Source: Podocnemis expansa (lineage: Eukaryota; Chordata; Testudines; Podocnemididae). From it: a stretch of DNA of 64,000 nt. The DNA is taken from assembly GCA_007922195.1 (NCBI GenBank), contig ML681995.1, positions 14,995,020 to 15,059,019 on the forward strand. Reading direction: 5' to 3'. Within the stretch, counting starts at the first letter, position 1. Every line of letters starts with the position of its first letter. The notes beneath the pieces are model-generated. The model saw only the letters and a list, made by a program, of their open reading frames with translations, searched no databases and was not told where the DNA came from. Position numbers and translations under genes: made by a program. Below are positions 11,963-24,267 of this stretch, in pieces.

Positions 11963-12365
11963 GGCTGTGTTCACACAGCACTCTTATTTCGAAACAACAG
12001 AGGTTGTTTCAAAATAAGAAATACCCTGTTCACACGACACACGGTTGTTTCGAAACAATGGCACCCCTTGTTTCGAAACAACAGCGTTGTTTCGAAACAA
12101 CTTAAACCCCATGTAGGGATGAAACAACGTTGTTTCAAAATGATTGTTTTGAAACAACGCCGTCCGAACATGTTGTTTCAAAACAACAGTGACTTGTTTC
12201 AAAATAACTGTTGCCTAAAACTGCTATTTCGCTTTGAGCTTTTTCCTTAATTCAAATTAACAAACTGTTAATTTGAATTAAGTTATTTCGAAATAAGGCA
12301 TTATTTCGATACAAGTTGTTTCGACACAACTTGTATCAAAATAATGCCTGTGTGTGAACACAGCC
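11963..12365. mobile_element. MITE with TTGTTTCGAAACAA palindrome array, 403 bp
   Basis: The ends GGCTGTGTTCACACAG and TGTGTGAACACAGCC are inverted repeats. TAT lies directly outside both ends (11960-11962 and 12366-12368). The interior carries three perfect TTGTTTCGAAACAA palindromes (12045-12058, 12068-12081, 12087-12100) and many decayed ones. Near the right there is a TTAATTTGAATTAA-type hairpin. It has the same organisation as the copy at 40546-40913. Frames crossing it are non-coding. Confidence 0.85.
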
Positions 12366-12368
12366 TAT

Positions 12369-14760
12369 ATATCTGTATTTCTACCTTTAGAAGAAACAGA
12401 CATCTTCCTTGTTCAGACCTAGTCATGTAATATTTTCCTCCTGCTCAGTTAGAAATGAAACATCCACTCCTCCTCCCTTTTTCTATTGTCTTGACCTTTG
12501 AAGGTTGTTTTTAATAAAACAGACACTGAGGCATAGTTTAGCTGTGGTATAAATGCTTTGCTCGATTACAGTACAAACGCCATGTCTCTCTGAAAATAAA
12601 AGTACATAGAAGGTGAATACAAAACTGGCCTAGCTTTTATGGTAACTATTTTCCAAAGTATGCCAATGATGTCCACTCCAACACACACAACATACATGAA
12701 CTCAAAGATGGACTTTTTGAGAGCAAAGCAAAATTCACCAAATGCTTTCCTGAAAATTAGAGCCAGCTCTTACCCACTCTACACAACAAGGGTTTTCTGA
12801 AGTTCTATTGTTTGTAAAGTGCGTGGAAACCTCAAATGATAAATGCTACAGAAATGGAAATAAAAGGCTCAATTGTAGCTCTGCTACTCACCTTCAGTAA
12901 GGGGCAGAAAATGGATGTAGTGCCTCGGGGGGGGGGGGCAATAATCTATGTCAGACATTTACTGGCGTAGATTATTTCCTCCACCACAGCAGCTCAGCTG
13001 GGTTGGCCAGCATCTGGCAGGCAGAGACAAGCTTCATCTACTTCCCTTCTTTTCCTGCCTGCTCTGTTTCATGAAAGAAGTAAAAGCAGCTCCAAAGAAA
13101 CTCCTCTCCCCCACGTACAGATGGCAAGACAGGTAGTTCACAAATGGGGCATTTATAAATTAACTGAGCCCAGATTCATCCATTTATTACTGCCAGATGT
13201 GGTTTTCAGGTAACCAGGGAAAGATGGTTTTATGTCACAGTTTTTTGCTGCTCCAAAGTAATCTGGGGCTGGAGCACAGAGTGACTAAGGGTGGGTCTTG
13301 AAGGAAAAAGCCCAGAGTAGCTGTTGAGCACTAGCTACTGCATATTACCCTACATCAGTAACTCCCCTTGTGGACACTGTCACTGTGCACCAACCAAGAG
13401 TGTCTTTGTGTGTGTTAGCATAATATGCTTTGTAAATATAATAAAGCTAAACTGCCCCAGGACACAGTTAGTGCACTGTGAAGTTATTCATATGTGACAG
13501 TAGTGCTGAGTAGCTAATGCATTTTCAACTTGTACCCTAGCTTATTAAGCACTCCCTGGCCCATGGGTACAAGCCCTAAGTTTCACAATATTTAGTGGTT
13601 TTTCTGACAGCCCCAGTTGCTAGAATCATGTGAATGTGCAAACATTTGCACGCCAATCAAAAATGACCATGTATTTTCAATGTAAGATCATAAAGTGAGC
13701 CAGGTTTCATTTGAAGTAAGGCCTAGGTGCTCCTCGTTATCAAATCTTTCAACACACCAGACATTTGCAACAAAATCAGGTCAGAAAATGTGAATTCCTT
13801 TACACTGATCTATTTAATTTTCTTATTGAATACTGTATTTAGCAACAAGAGATGTTGAACATTATATTGCCTTTCACATGTGTTTTCCTTGTCTGGTTAG
13901 CCACAGCCTCCTATCATCGGCATATCTATCTAATTAGATGATAATGCACGTGTAAGGCAGCAAAGTATGGTTGCTAACTCTTCTTTCAGTAATTTCCAAA
14001 ACCCAGCTGTTTCTAAGCCACCATAATCTTATAGCCATCTCAGACCTTTGCTTCCCACCTCCTGCTATAATGCACAATCCTTTGATGATCTTATTGTCTG
14101 CCACCTTATCTTTCACCTTGAAAGGTCCAATTCATTGGGCAGTTTAACTTGGATCACAAATGCACAAATTGTTCAGCAGCAGTCAATTAAATGCCATGGT
14201 AACCTGCTGCTTTTAATTATCCTTCTCTGCACCATAACAGCTGTGAAACACAAAGGGACAAGCCAAATGTAATTTAAATACTATGACATGCTCCAGATGT
14301 AGCCATGCTTTGCCAGGTGTTTATTTTTAATGTATAAGGTGACGTTTTAACCCGTTAACTCATTTCTTTCCCTCTTGAAAAACCTACTTATAAAATATAG
14401 GTTCACAGCCACAGATGCTGATGTACATTTTCATGTTCATGTCCCTCTTCACTGTTATGCTTATAATCGGACTGAGGGTTTTTTTCACTTTCCTCCAGAC
14501 ACAATTATTAATTATGGAAATTTCTGCTACCACTTTGAACTTTGAATGGACTCTCCCCTGCCAAGCCACTCTTTGCAGCACGTCAACTCTGATTAGATGC
14601 TCCGCATCATGGGACCTCTTTGCCCAAATGATCCTTTTGGCTGATGCTCGGTTACTCCTCACTCCAGTCTTAAATGCAAGGGTAACAAACTGTCCCTTTG
14701 TTGTATGAGCAAAGGGCCGCAGAAGTGTGCTGAGCCTGTTCTGATTGAAGGGTCACTCTC
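12369..14760. other. No gene or recognisable repeat
   Basis: Mixed AT-rich DNA with a G10 run near 12929. The reading frame at 14415-14708 has no recognisable domain. Confidence 0.45.
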
Positions 14761-14768
14761 ATCTGAAC

Positions 14769-15227
14769 CACTGCTTCGAAACTCATGGCCTTTGGGGCCT
14801 TTCAGAGTGGCCTGTGTTTTCTCTCCCCCTTCCTAAGTACCCAGGCGGAATATGTTTCTGGTTCAGGCTCCTTGCTGACTGCAGCAAAGAGGACTGCTAT
14901 CAGTGCTCCCCTCCCCCTGGCTGTAGCGGGGAGCATGATAAAGTGCTCTGCCTGGGTCCCTCGGTGCTGGGGTTCTGGCTGGAGCCAGAGGGAGGGGAGC
15001 ACTGATCTACTATCCCCCTGGCTGCAGAAGGTAGCTGCTACCTAAGAACCCAGGTGGAGCAAACCATTTCCCGAAGCGGCCTGGGAGATTGGAGATCTTC
15101 CTGGATGAATTCCTTCTGTCTGGCTGCAGTGGAAGGAGATGTTGGGGTGCTGGCAGAGACTGGTTGCTGTTTAAGTTTGTAAAAATTATATTTGTGGCCC
15201 TTGAGCCAAAATGTTTGGGAGCCACTG
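14769..15227. mobile_element. hAT-type MITE, 459 bp
   Basis: It starts CACTGCTTCGAAACTC and ends AAATGTTTGGGAGCCACTG. Flanks ATCTGAAC (14761-14768) and CTCTGAAC (15228-15235) match at 7 of 8 positions. The interior aligns by eye along its length with the element at 54986-55463 (shared words include CCCTGGCTGTAGC and GAGCACTGATCT), so these are two copies of one family. Confidence 0.85.
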
Positions 15228-15235
15228 CTCTGAAC

Positions 15236-17147
15236 CAAACGGGCTAGGGGTTCGAATACTAGATGCCTATTAAGGTGGATAGAGGAGTGGGGAGAGGTAT
15301 TCCCATCTGGAAATGTAGGCTGTGCCTAAGAGCCTCTCACTCCCGCTGTTCAAAGGCAGAGTTAATCAAGTTTCCATTAGGAGTCTTTTATTTTGTTAAG
15401 TGCTCACTAAAGCTAAATTCATCTACAGTGGGACAGCACTCCTGCCCAGTTTCTGCCTCAAAGTTCACCCACTAAGAGCTGAAATCACTGAGGGCTGGGT
15501 GCAGTCTCAAGAGATCAACCCACAAAAGTCATAATGGGGAAGCAGGTTGTAGCAGACTGCCATGGTGTGCAGCAGAGTGGCTGGCAGATCGACTAGAAGA
15601 GTAGTTGGCAGGTTGGCTAGCGGGAGACTGGTAAAGTGGTCTGAAGAACGGTGAGTGGCCAGCAGGGTGGCTGACAGAGGGGGCAGAAGGAGGAGTGAGT
15701 AAGTTGCCGTCTTTCTCCATCACTCCTCAGTGAACTCTGCACTTCTATACACCTATGAGTAGGGTTCAGTGAAGGGAGGGGCACATTGAAGGAACTTCTT
15801 ATTCCTGGGATTAAGAATCTGAAGCAAAAGGAAACTGTCCCCGTGTTCTGGGATAGGAGTTTTGTTCATTGTTTTCTGAGTGTGAATCCTGCTTGCTGAG
15901 TTTTCCCAAGTCAGTGCTAGGTCACTTTTCCCCCTTGTTAAAACTTTGTTGTGCACTCAGTCTCCATGCTTTGAGAGGGGAAGTATAGCCTGTAGAGCCA
16001 TCCAAGGGGTGATGTGCAACTGTCTGAGGTCACTGCGTGGAAGCTGATGTCAGTTTTGCGTTGCATTATTGAAAGAAACTCTTAGATAGTGAATCTGGCC
16101 CTCGTTGCTGCCGACTCCGACAGGCAAAAGGGTTATATTTTTAAAGCCTAACCACATTTAGGACCTGCTCCAAAGTCCATGGAAATCAGTGGGTGTCTTG
16201 TGTTGATTTTTATGAGTTTTGGATTTGGCCTTTGAAGGCTTAACCTTAGGTTATATTGGACCAATGTTATGTGTGTACATACACACTTTCCTCCAGAAAT
16301 CATAGATTTCACAGAAGCAAACAATGCTATTTTTTGGCTCTCTCTTTCCTTCCTTCCAAAATCAGGGCCTGCGATCCTTTGTTGATTATCTGACACGCTA
16401 TGTACACTGCTGTGTCAACTCAGAATTCAGGGGCTATTTTTATTGGGAATTGAAGAACCTCTTGTAAAACACAATTGAAACGAGCTGCCAGCTAGACAGG
16501 CCTGCTTTATTATAATGCACTTTCTCACACCATAGCCTGAAACTCTTACTGCATGTAAAATCTGCTGATCATATATTTAAAAAACCCAGCTGTCCTTTAA
16601 AATATTATATAAAGACAGAAAATATACTAGCTTAGACCTCAGAATAATGAAAATAAAAGAAAGTGCTTTTGTTACAATATTCCTCTCTGTCTTTCTAGTC
16701 TGACATTTAAAGAGATTTACTTGAAACTAGGGGATGATATAACATTCTTAGTGGATCCATAGTTGAATTGATAAGGTTGATCAACAAATAGCAGCTGCTA
16801 ATAGGACTGGGTAAACTATGAAGACAAGAATCACAGCCAGCCATACCGGGTCTATTCTGTATAAAAGACCCAGGATATTATTATGGTATGTGCAGCTATG
16901 AAACAAAGGCGAGGCAGACCTGTTTCCTGCATGCTGTACCTTCAAAGGCAGAGACACTCCCCAGACTTTAGCTGCCATATTGTGTTTCTGTTCAAATGAA
17001 GAATAATACAGAGGGACAGATTGTCCCTGGCATTTGTGAAGACCTAGGGTGGAATTATGGTGAACATGAAGAAACTGTTCCTTACATGCATCAGTAGAAG
17101 CACATGTTCTCCAGCAAATCATGACCTCACTGCCATTATGAAGCAAG
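15236..17147. other. No gene or recognisable repeat
   Basis: It includes a short local duplication around 15541-15690 (GGCAGATCGACTAG, GGCAGGTTGGCTAG and GGCTGACAGAGG-like words) and otherwise unremarkable DNA. Confidence 0.45.
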
Positions 17148-17245
17148 TGCTTAAGTCAATTTAATAAATGCCAAATGTAGCCATGGAGTTGCTTAAGTCA
17201 ACTTAATAGGCTACGTTGACTTAAGCCTCCAGTGTAGACATACCC
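17148..17245. mobile_element. Short MITE remnant with AAGTCAACTTAA words
   Basis: CTTAAGTCAATTTAATAAATG, CTTAAGTCAACTTAATAGG and the right terminus AGTGTAGACATACCC place this with the MITE at 11596-11855. The left boundary is uncertain. Confidence 0.6.
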
Positions 17246-17764
17246 AATGACCCAGAAATATAAGTTGTTGTAGCATGTGTCTGTCCCCTTTAGTTTGTGC
17301 TTGCATACCAACAGAAATCTTTCAAAGCCAATATTCATCAACATGGCCTGAACCCCAAGAGCTGCATCCATCAGACATTATTTATGTGATAAATCCTTAG
17401 TCATGGGAATATACTCATTGATTTCCATGGGTTTTTTTCAATGAGTACAGTTTTCTAATCTTGCCTGAATAAAATTTGAGCAAAAAACTAAGTAGAGTAT
17501 GTCAAAGGTTGGTCCCAATACACTAAATATTGATAGTAAAGATGAACCCAAGTTAAGAAACTCAGATGGTGAACTCTGAATAATTCAAAGAAGAAAGAAA
17601 GTATTCAGGTCTATGATTCAGTGTCTCAAGAGTCCCTAAACATGAATAATCCACAATGGGAATTGCTGTAAAGACCAAATTACCACAAATATTTTGAGAA
17701 TAATAATAATATTATGATAGGTGTTACATGGTATGTTTCATGAGTTGATAGCAAAGTATTTTAC

Positions 17765-17885
17765 AAGAAGGGCAATAAAATTATCCCCATTTTACAGATG
17801 TGGATACTGAGGCACAGAGAAGAATGACCTGCCGAAGTACATCCAGTGGCAGAACCAGGAATAGACCCCAGGGTTGCTGAGTCCC
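17765..17885 (-). repeat. MIR-type SINE, antisense
   Basis: CCCCATTTTACAGATGTGG, then ACTGAGGCACAGAGAAG and CAGTGGCAGAACCAGGAATAG, is the reverse complement of the MIR body. Confidence 0.75.
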
Positions 17886-17967
17886 AGGAAATAAATGTTT
17901 TGTTAAACGAAGGAGCATCTGTTATTCATTAGTCATGTTTTTTCCAAGAGAGCTAAGGGGATCTGGG

Positions 17968-19214
17968 CAGTGTTTCTCAACCTTTTTCAGGTGGGCATCC
18001 TCTTATCTGGAATAGACAGATTCCACAACTCTCCAACACATTTACTCCTGGGGCCGGTTCTGTTCAACATTTTCATCAATGATCTGGATGATGGAATAGA
18101 CTGCATTCTCAGTAAGTTTGCGGATGACACCAAGCTGGGGGGACCAGTAGGCACATTGGAGGGCAAGGACAGGATTCAGGGAGATCTAGATAAATTGGAA
18201 CAGTGGGCCAATAGAAATCTTATGAGCTTCAATAAGGACAAGTGTAAAATCCTGCATGTGGGTCGAAAAAACCCCATGCACCACTACAGGCTGGGAAACA
18301 TTCAGCTAAGTAGCAGCACTATAGAAAAGGACCTGGGGGTCATGGTGGATGGGAAGCTAGATATGAGTCAGCAGTGTGCTCTTACTGCCAAAAAAGCCAA
18401 TGACATACTGGGCTGCATCAAAAGAAGTATTACCAGCAGATCAAATGATGTGATCATTCCCCTCTATTGTGCACTGGTGAGGCCACATCTAGAATACTGT
18501 GTTCAGTTTTGGGCTCCCCACTACAAAAAGGACAGGGACATGCTAGAGAGAGTTCAGAGGAGGGCAACCAAAATGATTAAAGGGCTGGAGCACAAGCCCT
18601 ATGAGGAAAGACTGAAAGCATTAGGCTTATTTAGTCTGCAGAAGAGAAGACTGAGGGGGGATTTGATAGCAACCTTCAACTACTTGAAGGGATGCTCTAA
18701 GGAAGATGGAGCTTGACCGTTCTCAGTAATAACAGAGGACAGAACGAGGACCAATGGTCTCAAGTTGCGGTTAGGGAGGTTGAGGCTGGATATTAGACAA
18801 AACTTTTTTACTAGGAAAGTGGTGAAGCCTTGGAATGAGCTGCCAAGGGAGGTGGTGGAGTCTCCATCTTTGGAGGTTTTTAAGGCCCGGCTGGACAAAA
18901 CCATGACTGGGATGGTTTAGTGGGAGTGGTCCTGCCTCTGGCAGGGGGTTGGACTAGATGACCTATGAGGTCCCTTCCAGCCCTGTGATTCTATGATTCT
19001 ACTGTGAGAGTAAAATATGTGTCAGTGCTAAGCCTAGACAGTGTGTGTTGAGTGAGCTTTACAGAGAATACTTGACCTTGAAGGGTAAGGGAAGTGGGGG
19101 AACAAGATTTTCTGTAGACTTTAATAAAAAATTTGTAACGCCTTGCTGTCCTCCCTTCTTGACTTTCATAACCCCTCACACTGGGGTTTAAGCCACACCA
19201 GTGGAGAAACACTG
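17968..19214. mobile_element. hAT-type element split by a CR1 insertion
   Basis: The left end CAGTGTTTCTCAACCTTTTT and right end GTGGAGAAACACTG are inverted repeats of a hAT element. Between them lies the CR1 fragment at about 18047-18998. Without the CR1 the hAT would be about 300 bp. I could not see a convincing 8-bp target duplication at the outer edges. Confidence 0.65.
18047..18998 (+). pseudogene. CR1 reverse transcriptase C-terminal fragment with 3' tail
   Basis: A 5'-truncated CR1 LINE, inserted inside a hAT element. Its frame begins within the reverse transcriptase ([13 protein letters not shown]), followed by the catalytic FADDTKLGG motif and the downstream thumb-like region through KGCSKEDGA. 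An in-frame TGA at 18714-18716 interrupts the ORF where the 60.7-kb copy has a Gln codon. The frame resumes and runs to the CR1 C-terminus ([15 protein letters not shown]) and a 3' end with repeated ATGATTCT units near 18990. In its family the protein copies LINE RNA into DNA at the target site; this copy is inactive because it lacks the endonuclease, the N-terminal half and a continuous ORF. Confidence 0.92.
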
Positions 19215-19215
19215 A

Positions 19216-19420
19216 TTTAGCAGATAGAGTACTAGACTGAGGCTAGTCTCAGCTCTTCCACTGATGTTCTGCATGACCTTGGGTGAGTCATTGCTCTTCT
19301 GGTTCTCTGTCTGTCTTCACTGTTCAGACTGTAGGCTCTGTAAAGCAGGAACCATTAAATATTGTCTTTACTGGATGACGTATAATACTCAGCATCTCAC
19401 AGGATTGAGCCCTTTTCTAA
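19216..19420 (+). repeat. MIR-type SINE, sense
   Basis: It begins with a tRNA-like head (AGCAGATAGAGTACTAGAC). TGACCTTGGGTGAGTCATTG follows, then AGACTGTAGGCTCTGTAAAG and a tail. This is the order seen in MIR-type SINEs. Confidence 0.7.
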
Positions 19421-19689
19421 AGCATTATTTTAAAATAATTCTAAATAATTAGCATGTGTAACTCATTAAGGAACCCAGATATAAATAAAATCTAAAATAG
19501 ACATTTGTTACTATGAGTGGTGGAATGCCATTAAGAATGGGAACATTCAAACAGGATTTTTTGTTATTTTTATTTCTCTAGTTCTGTGGCTTCATAACTG
19601 AAGCAACATCAAGCTTTCTTCCCCTCTCAACCAGTCAAAATTAGAAAGCTGTTAGAATTAAGCACTAATCCTAAATAATTTATAACTTG

Positions 19690-20000
19690 ATTCCGTTCTT
19701 TCCTGCAGTCAGCACTGGACACAAAATTGCCGCACTGCTCTATAAAGACGGAATCAAGATGTGGGAATGAAAATTGCAGACGGGGTTTGGAATGATGCTC
19801 TGCTTCGTGTCTCTAAATCCTTAGTATGCAACAAATGTCTCCAGATGCAGTACAATGTGATGCATGGATTAAACTATTCCCCAATTCTGATTAACAAAAC
19901 CTGGAGGGATCTCCCCACAAAATGTCCCAAAGCCCATACCCCATTTCTCACTGTTTTGGAGTTTTCCCCAAATGCACAATTCTTGTTCTCATATCTATAA
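19690..20000 (+). pseudogene. Possible L1-type LINE ORF2 C-terminal relic
   Basis: A plus-strand frame (about 19761-20000) contains KCLQMQYNVMHGLNYSPILI, then WRDLPTKCP and TPFLTVLEFSPNAQFLF. The order of a hydrophobic, YSP-containing segment, a cysteine and a terminal tryptophan/phenylalanine-rich stretch recalls the C-terminal part of L1-type ORF2, where a Cys-rich motif follows. The cysteines are mostly lost. No polyA tail or target duplication is visible. It could equally be a chance frame, so I keep confidence low. Confidence 0.35.
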
Positions 20001-20929
20001 ATTTTATTTGGAAAACACTTGAAACCTTGAGCTATTTATTACTTTTTTAGGCCTTCTGGGAACCGATCATAATTAGGTTTGGAACAAAAGGGATCTCGAA
20101 GTAGCTAATATCTGGTGTTTAATTGCCAACAAATAAATTCTGGATTTTGGCATACTGAAAGCAAATCTGACCATCAGGACTTGGAAGCAAGAACTGACCA
20201 GTTCTCTCAGACACTTACATGTGATATATCGCCTATGGAAATGATCAGATATATTTTATAGTAGTACATAGTAGTGATGGAGGAAACTGAGGCATAGGGG
20301 CATGAAAGGACTTGACCAAAGTCACCCAGAAGGCAAGTGAAAGAACTGGGAATAGAGCCTATTTCTACTAAATCACAGTACAGTGTTGTAAGCAGTAAGC
20401 AACTCCACTTCCATTTTATGATTGTGTCTTATTTCTAATTATTTTTTTCCCTAATTTGCCATTGAGAAGTCAAGGCATCTACTTACCTGCCTTTTAGGTT
20501 AGGCAGGCTTATGTATGTTGCTAAATCTGGGCCTGTGATATGTTTTTGAGAGAAGGACTGCATAAAGAATTGGCCCATGATTTGAAGGTTGTTAGAATCA
20601 AAACAGTCCAGATTTCCAGCAATAGACCATTCCATGACCAAATGTCCTCCACTGTGGACTGCTCTGCCCCTGAGCTGCAAGAATTTTACCCTGTGGTCCT
20701 ACATGGTCCATGTGCTTATTTATTGCAGCTTTTGCTGTGGAGTGTAGAGAAGAATTAGTCTTTATTTGAATTGTAAAGCCTCTGCCCCATAAGAATACGT
20801 AACACACTCATTTTAGGAGATGAGGGCAATGTAGAAGATCTGGCATATTTGAAATGTGACTGTACAAAATTCTAATAAACCTACAAGAGGGAACAACCCT
20901 GCACTGGCAGGAAGACTAACCAGAAGATG
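20001..20929. other. No gene; MIR relic only
   Basis: Apart from the MIR at 20268-20380 nothing is recognisable. Confidence 0.5.
20268..20380 (-). repeat. MIR-type SINE fragment, antisense
   Basis: GGAGGAAACTGAGGCATAGG, then ACTTGACCAAAGTCACCC and AACTGGGAATAGAGCC, is the inverted MIR body. Confidence 0.65.
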
Positions 20930-20937
20930 TAGCAGAT

Positions 20938-21036
20938 CAATGTTTCTCAACCTGTTGATCGACCTGCTTCCTATACTGTGCCAGGGAGATATCAGGGACC
21001 CGTGCCAGTCCATGGATTGGTCATTGAGGAACTCTG
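20938..21036. mobile_element. Short hAT-type MITE, 99 bp, perfect target duplication
   Basis: The ends CAATGTTTCTCAACCTG and CATTGAGGAACTCTG are inverted repeats. TAGCAGAT is perfectly duplicated at 20930-20937 and 21037-21044. Confidence 0.85.
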
Positions 21037-21239
21037 TAGCAGATCTTTCCTGGCTCTTAATTCTATTATTTTAATTTCCTGGTTTGTTCTCTGGAGTTGA
21101 TTCTTCCTCTGAAGCATATGTGGTGTCTTCATATGCAGAAAGAGCAGCAAAAATGTGCCATCACTTCACTTACTTATTGCAGTAGTAATGTTGGCTAATT
21201 TTTTGTAGTTAGACTCTAGCAGAGGTTTGTAGATTGTCA

Positions 21240-21325
21240 CATTGAGACTGTAAGCTCTTTGGAGGCAAGGATCATGTCCAATCAGCTGTCTGTACAACAC
21301 AGAGTACTCCACTGATACTATAAAA
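21240..21325 (+). repeat. MIR-type SINE 3' part
   Basis: GAGACTGTAAGCTCTTTGG followed by CAAGGATCATGTC is the typical 3' segment of MIR-type SINEs. Confidence 0.6.
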
Positions 21326-23050
21326 AGAAGTCATAATAATGTTTATGAAATGGCGGCATTTAGGCAATCGTACAAACAGATGTGGATCGCAAAGAAGATG
21401 CAAAGAGATCAAAAGCTGCAGTGGAGTTTTGATTTTAAACTACAAAACAGCAGATGAGAAAAGTTTTTTCTTTCCTCAGAAACCATGCCAAGTACCACGT
21501 GTCCTCAACAATGACATCTGAGGATTATCATGAGGACAGGAAAAATCCACCTGTAATAGGTTCCCAACCATTCTGGGTGTCAGCTGCAATGTGATTTTGT
21601 GGGGTAAACTTTTAAATCCATATGAAGGAAACAAACCCTCTTGGGATTTTTTATTTTGAAGATTTGCAGCTTAGAATTTTTACCTTAGAGGGATTTTGGT
21701 TCAAAGCTTTTGTGGCTTGTGACAGGCTTGGGTCGTTCTCCTGTCTCTTTTCAAGCAATAAAATGCTTGGAAACCTTGTCAAACAACAGGTGGTTTATTC
21801 ACCATGTTCTCCCCACCACCTAAAGAAACTGATGCAGTTCTGTAGTTACAATCCCACACATTCCTTAGCTGACTCAGTCAGGGAGGGTGAAAACAGAAGA
21901 AATCTTTCTTCTGAGATCTCACTTTCCAGTCTCTCCCCCCAACATCGACTTTCTTCCTGTGCCCTTTCTACTTCCTCAGTAACAGGCCAATTAGTCTTTC
22001 AGGTTGTTTTTAACAATATGAAGCTAATTAGTCACAGCTCTTCCTTATCAAGGCTATATCAGAGCAGCTATTTGTAATTTCACTGACCAGAGTGCTGCAG
22101 CAGTTGCTGTTTGCTCAACACTCTGCCACAGGGCCAAATTTCACTCCCACACCCAGAGCAAAGAGAGGCATTTGGAAATGCCAGAGTTAACCTCACAGGA
22201 TTTTCTTTTAACAATGCCTGCCAAGAGAGAACAAGGAAGTTGGGCAGTGTGATAATCCAAACTCATAGCTTTGCAAGATCTGTGAAGCAGTGTCTTCTTC
22301 CCTTTGGTGATGGCTACCTGAGGACCACAGTACAATTGGCCACACACGCCATTTCTGTGTGGTCTCCTCTGCCCTTCCTCACACTCATAAAAGTCTCTTG
22401 GGATCCAGCAGATAACTTACACAAGTGTTTATTTCCCATTGAAGTCAAGCCTTGCTGAACAACGGCCCTCACAGAAGAAATTGTTGGCTTCAAAATGTGC
22501 CCTGAGATGCCCAGAGGGATATTCCTTTCTGTATGTTTGGTACAATCACCACTTAACACAGAAGTGATCTGAAAAAGCTGTATCATCAACCCACTACTCA
22601 GTGGCTTAGAATATGCAAAGAACAAAAGATCCCAGTTCAGCTCCTGGTGGATGAGCATCTATTTGAAAATTATTATGGCAGTTTCTCATTAGCCATCCCA
22701 ATGACTTGAGGGGCCAAAGACTGGTTTACAGTTGCTCATTCAAAGGAAGTCTTTCGGACTGAGCGGTTTGCATTGTGTTGTAGCTGTTACACAAATAAAG
22801 AGAGGATATCAATTTCCAGTGCATTCCAGCTGGCACCATTCATGTTAAAAATAAATGAATAAATAATCAAAGTTTACCATCTGGTTGCAGTAACCATTGA
22901 GTAAATGAACATTTTCCTAAACACATAACATGAGTATAATGAATGCAGCTGATAAAAGTATGACAAATATTATAAAAAAATAAAGAGTAATATTTGAATA
23001 CAATCCCAATTCCATTAATTATCTGGAAACACTCACTTGTGAAGGTATGA
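21326..23050. other. No recognised gene; one long unassigned frame
   Basis: A 151-codon frame at 21622-22077 and shorter ones lack any domain I recognise. They show no codon bias or splice context to support them. The stretch may hold an unrecognised old repeat. Confidence 0.4.
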
Positions 23051-23170
23051 AACTTAAAGACTCCTAGATGCTAAGGTCAGAAGGGACCAAGAGGATAATC
23101 TAGTCTGATCTCTTGCACAATGCAGGCCACAGGGACACCTCATTTCTACATATCTGAGAACCAGGAACTT
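23051..23170 (-). mobile_element. CR1/L3-like 3' tail, antisense
   Basis: GATGCTAAGGTCAGAAGGGA, then GATAATCTAGTCTGATCTC and GCACAATGCAGGCCACAG, is the inverted tail typical of L3-like CR1 elements. Confidence 0.65.
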
Positions 23171-24267
23171 CAGCAACTCATTTTCAGTTCTGTACATGGC
23201 AATAACGGCACTCAGTTCCTGCGAAGTGTCTGAGATGATCCATTTTGGTTGGTTCTTAAATGCACTTAAGAGAGAATTATAAGAGCACCAAGGTGGGATT
23301 TGGAAGAGCACCTAGGGTAAGAGGTGTCTAATGGAGTTAGGAGCAGAGGTCACTGAAAGTAAACAAGATTTATGCTCCCAAAATCTGGTGGATTCTTTTG
23401 AAAACTGCCCTGAATGTATAAAAGAAATAAGTTACCCTAGTAACATTGTGGCAGAAGGGAAATTCAATGAGACACATACTCGAAAATCCCAGAGGTGCTT
23501 CTGAATATCAGTCTCTTACAGCCCAATCCAGTGCCCATTGAAGTCAGTGGAAATGCCCTTAATAAATGAGATTATTGTGTATCCATTTTGGAGACAGCAC
23601 TTTTAACAGACTTCTCTTATCCTGTGTAATTATATCTGGCCAGCATCCACATCCAAGGAGCTGCAGAGAGAGAAGCTCTCAGCTCCCTGTGCCTGCACTA
23701 GGATGACCAGATGTCCCAATTTATAGGCACTGTCCCCATATTTAGGGCTTTTTCTTATTTAGTCACCTACTGCCCCCCGACTTTTACCCCAACTTTTCAC
23801 ACTTACTAGCTGGTCACGCATGGGTTCATGGAAAATGTAGACAGTGTGAGAAGAGTAAACCAAGGAGCTCTTCTTCCCCCAAAATAATCTCCAAATATAT
23901 TTTGATGCTCACAGTGAAGCACGTTCAACTTGGCAAGAAGCCACCATTTGGAGGGAGTGTCAGAGAGAAGTGCTGGCGTCGCCTTAAGTGTGAATGGTTT
24001 CCCTCAAAGAGATGCATGATGTGTGAATACAGGGCTGTAGATAGGTATTTTAATCACACAGCTAGATTTGAGTCTCCTTTTCCAGGCTGCATCTCTTGCT
24101 CCATTAACATGAAGAGATCCCAGTGTGACTGAAAAAAATTCCTCTGGAGCAGGAATGGTGTAGGGCCAATGTAAGCATTACCTCTTGGATCTCGGCATAG
24201 AGGGGACAAAATGGTTGTAGTGGCAGCTCCTAGAAGGGGTTTTACCTGGCACTCAAATCTGCTTTGG

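Noticed and set aside
12029..12202. Repeated TTTCGAAACAA words considered as a CRISPR-like or satellite array
   Set aside because: Spacing is irregular, the words are self-complementary, and the whole lies between MITE terminal repeats with a TAT duplication.
21622..22077. A 151-codon frame considered as a host exon
   Set aside because: No domain, no plausible splice pattern and no codon bias visible; left unassigned.
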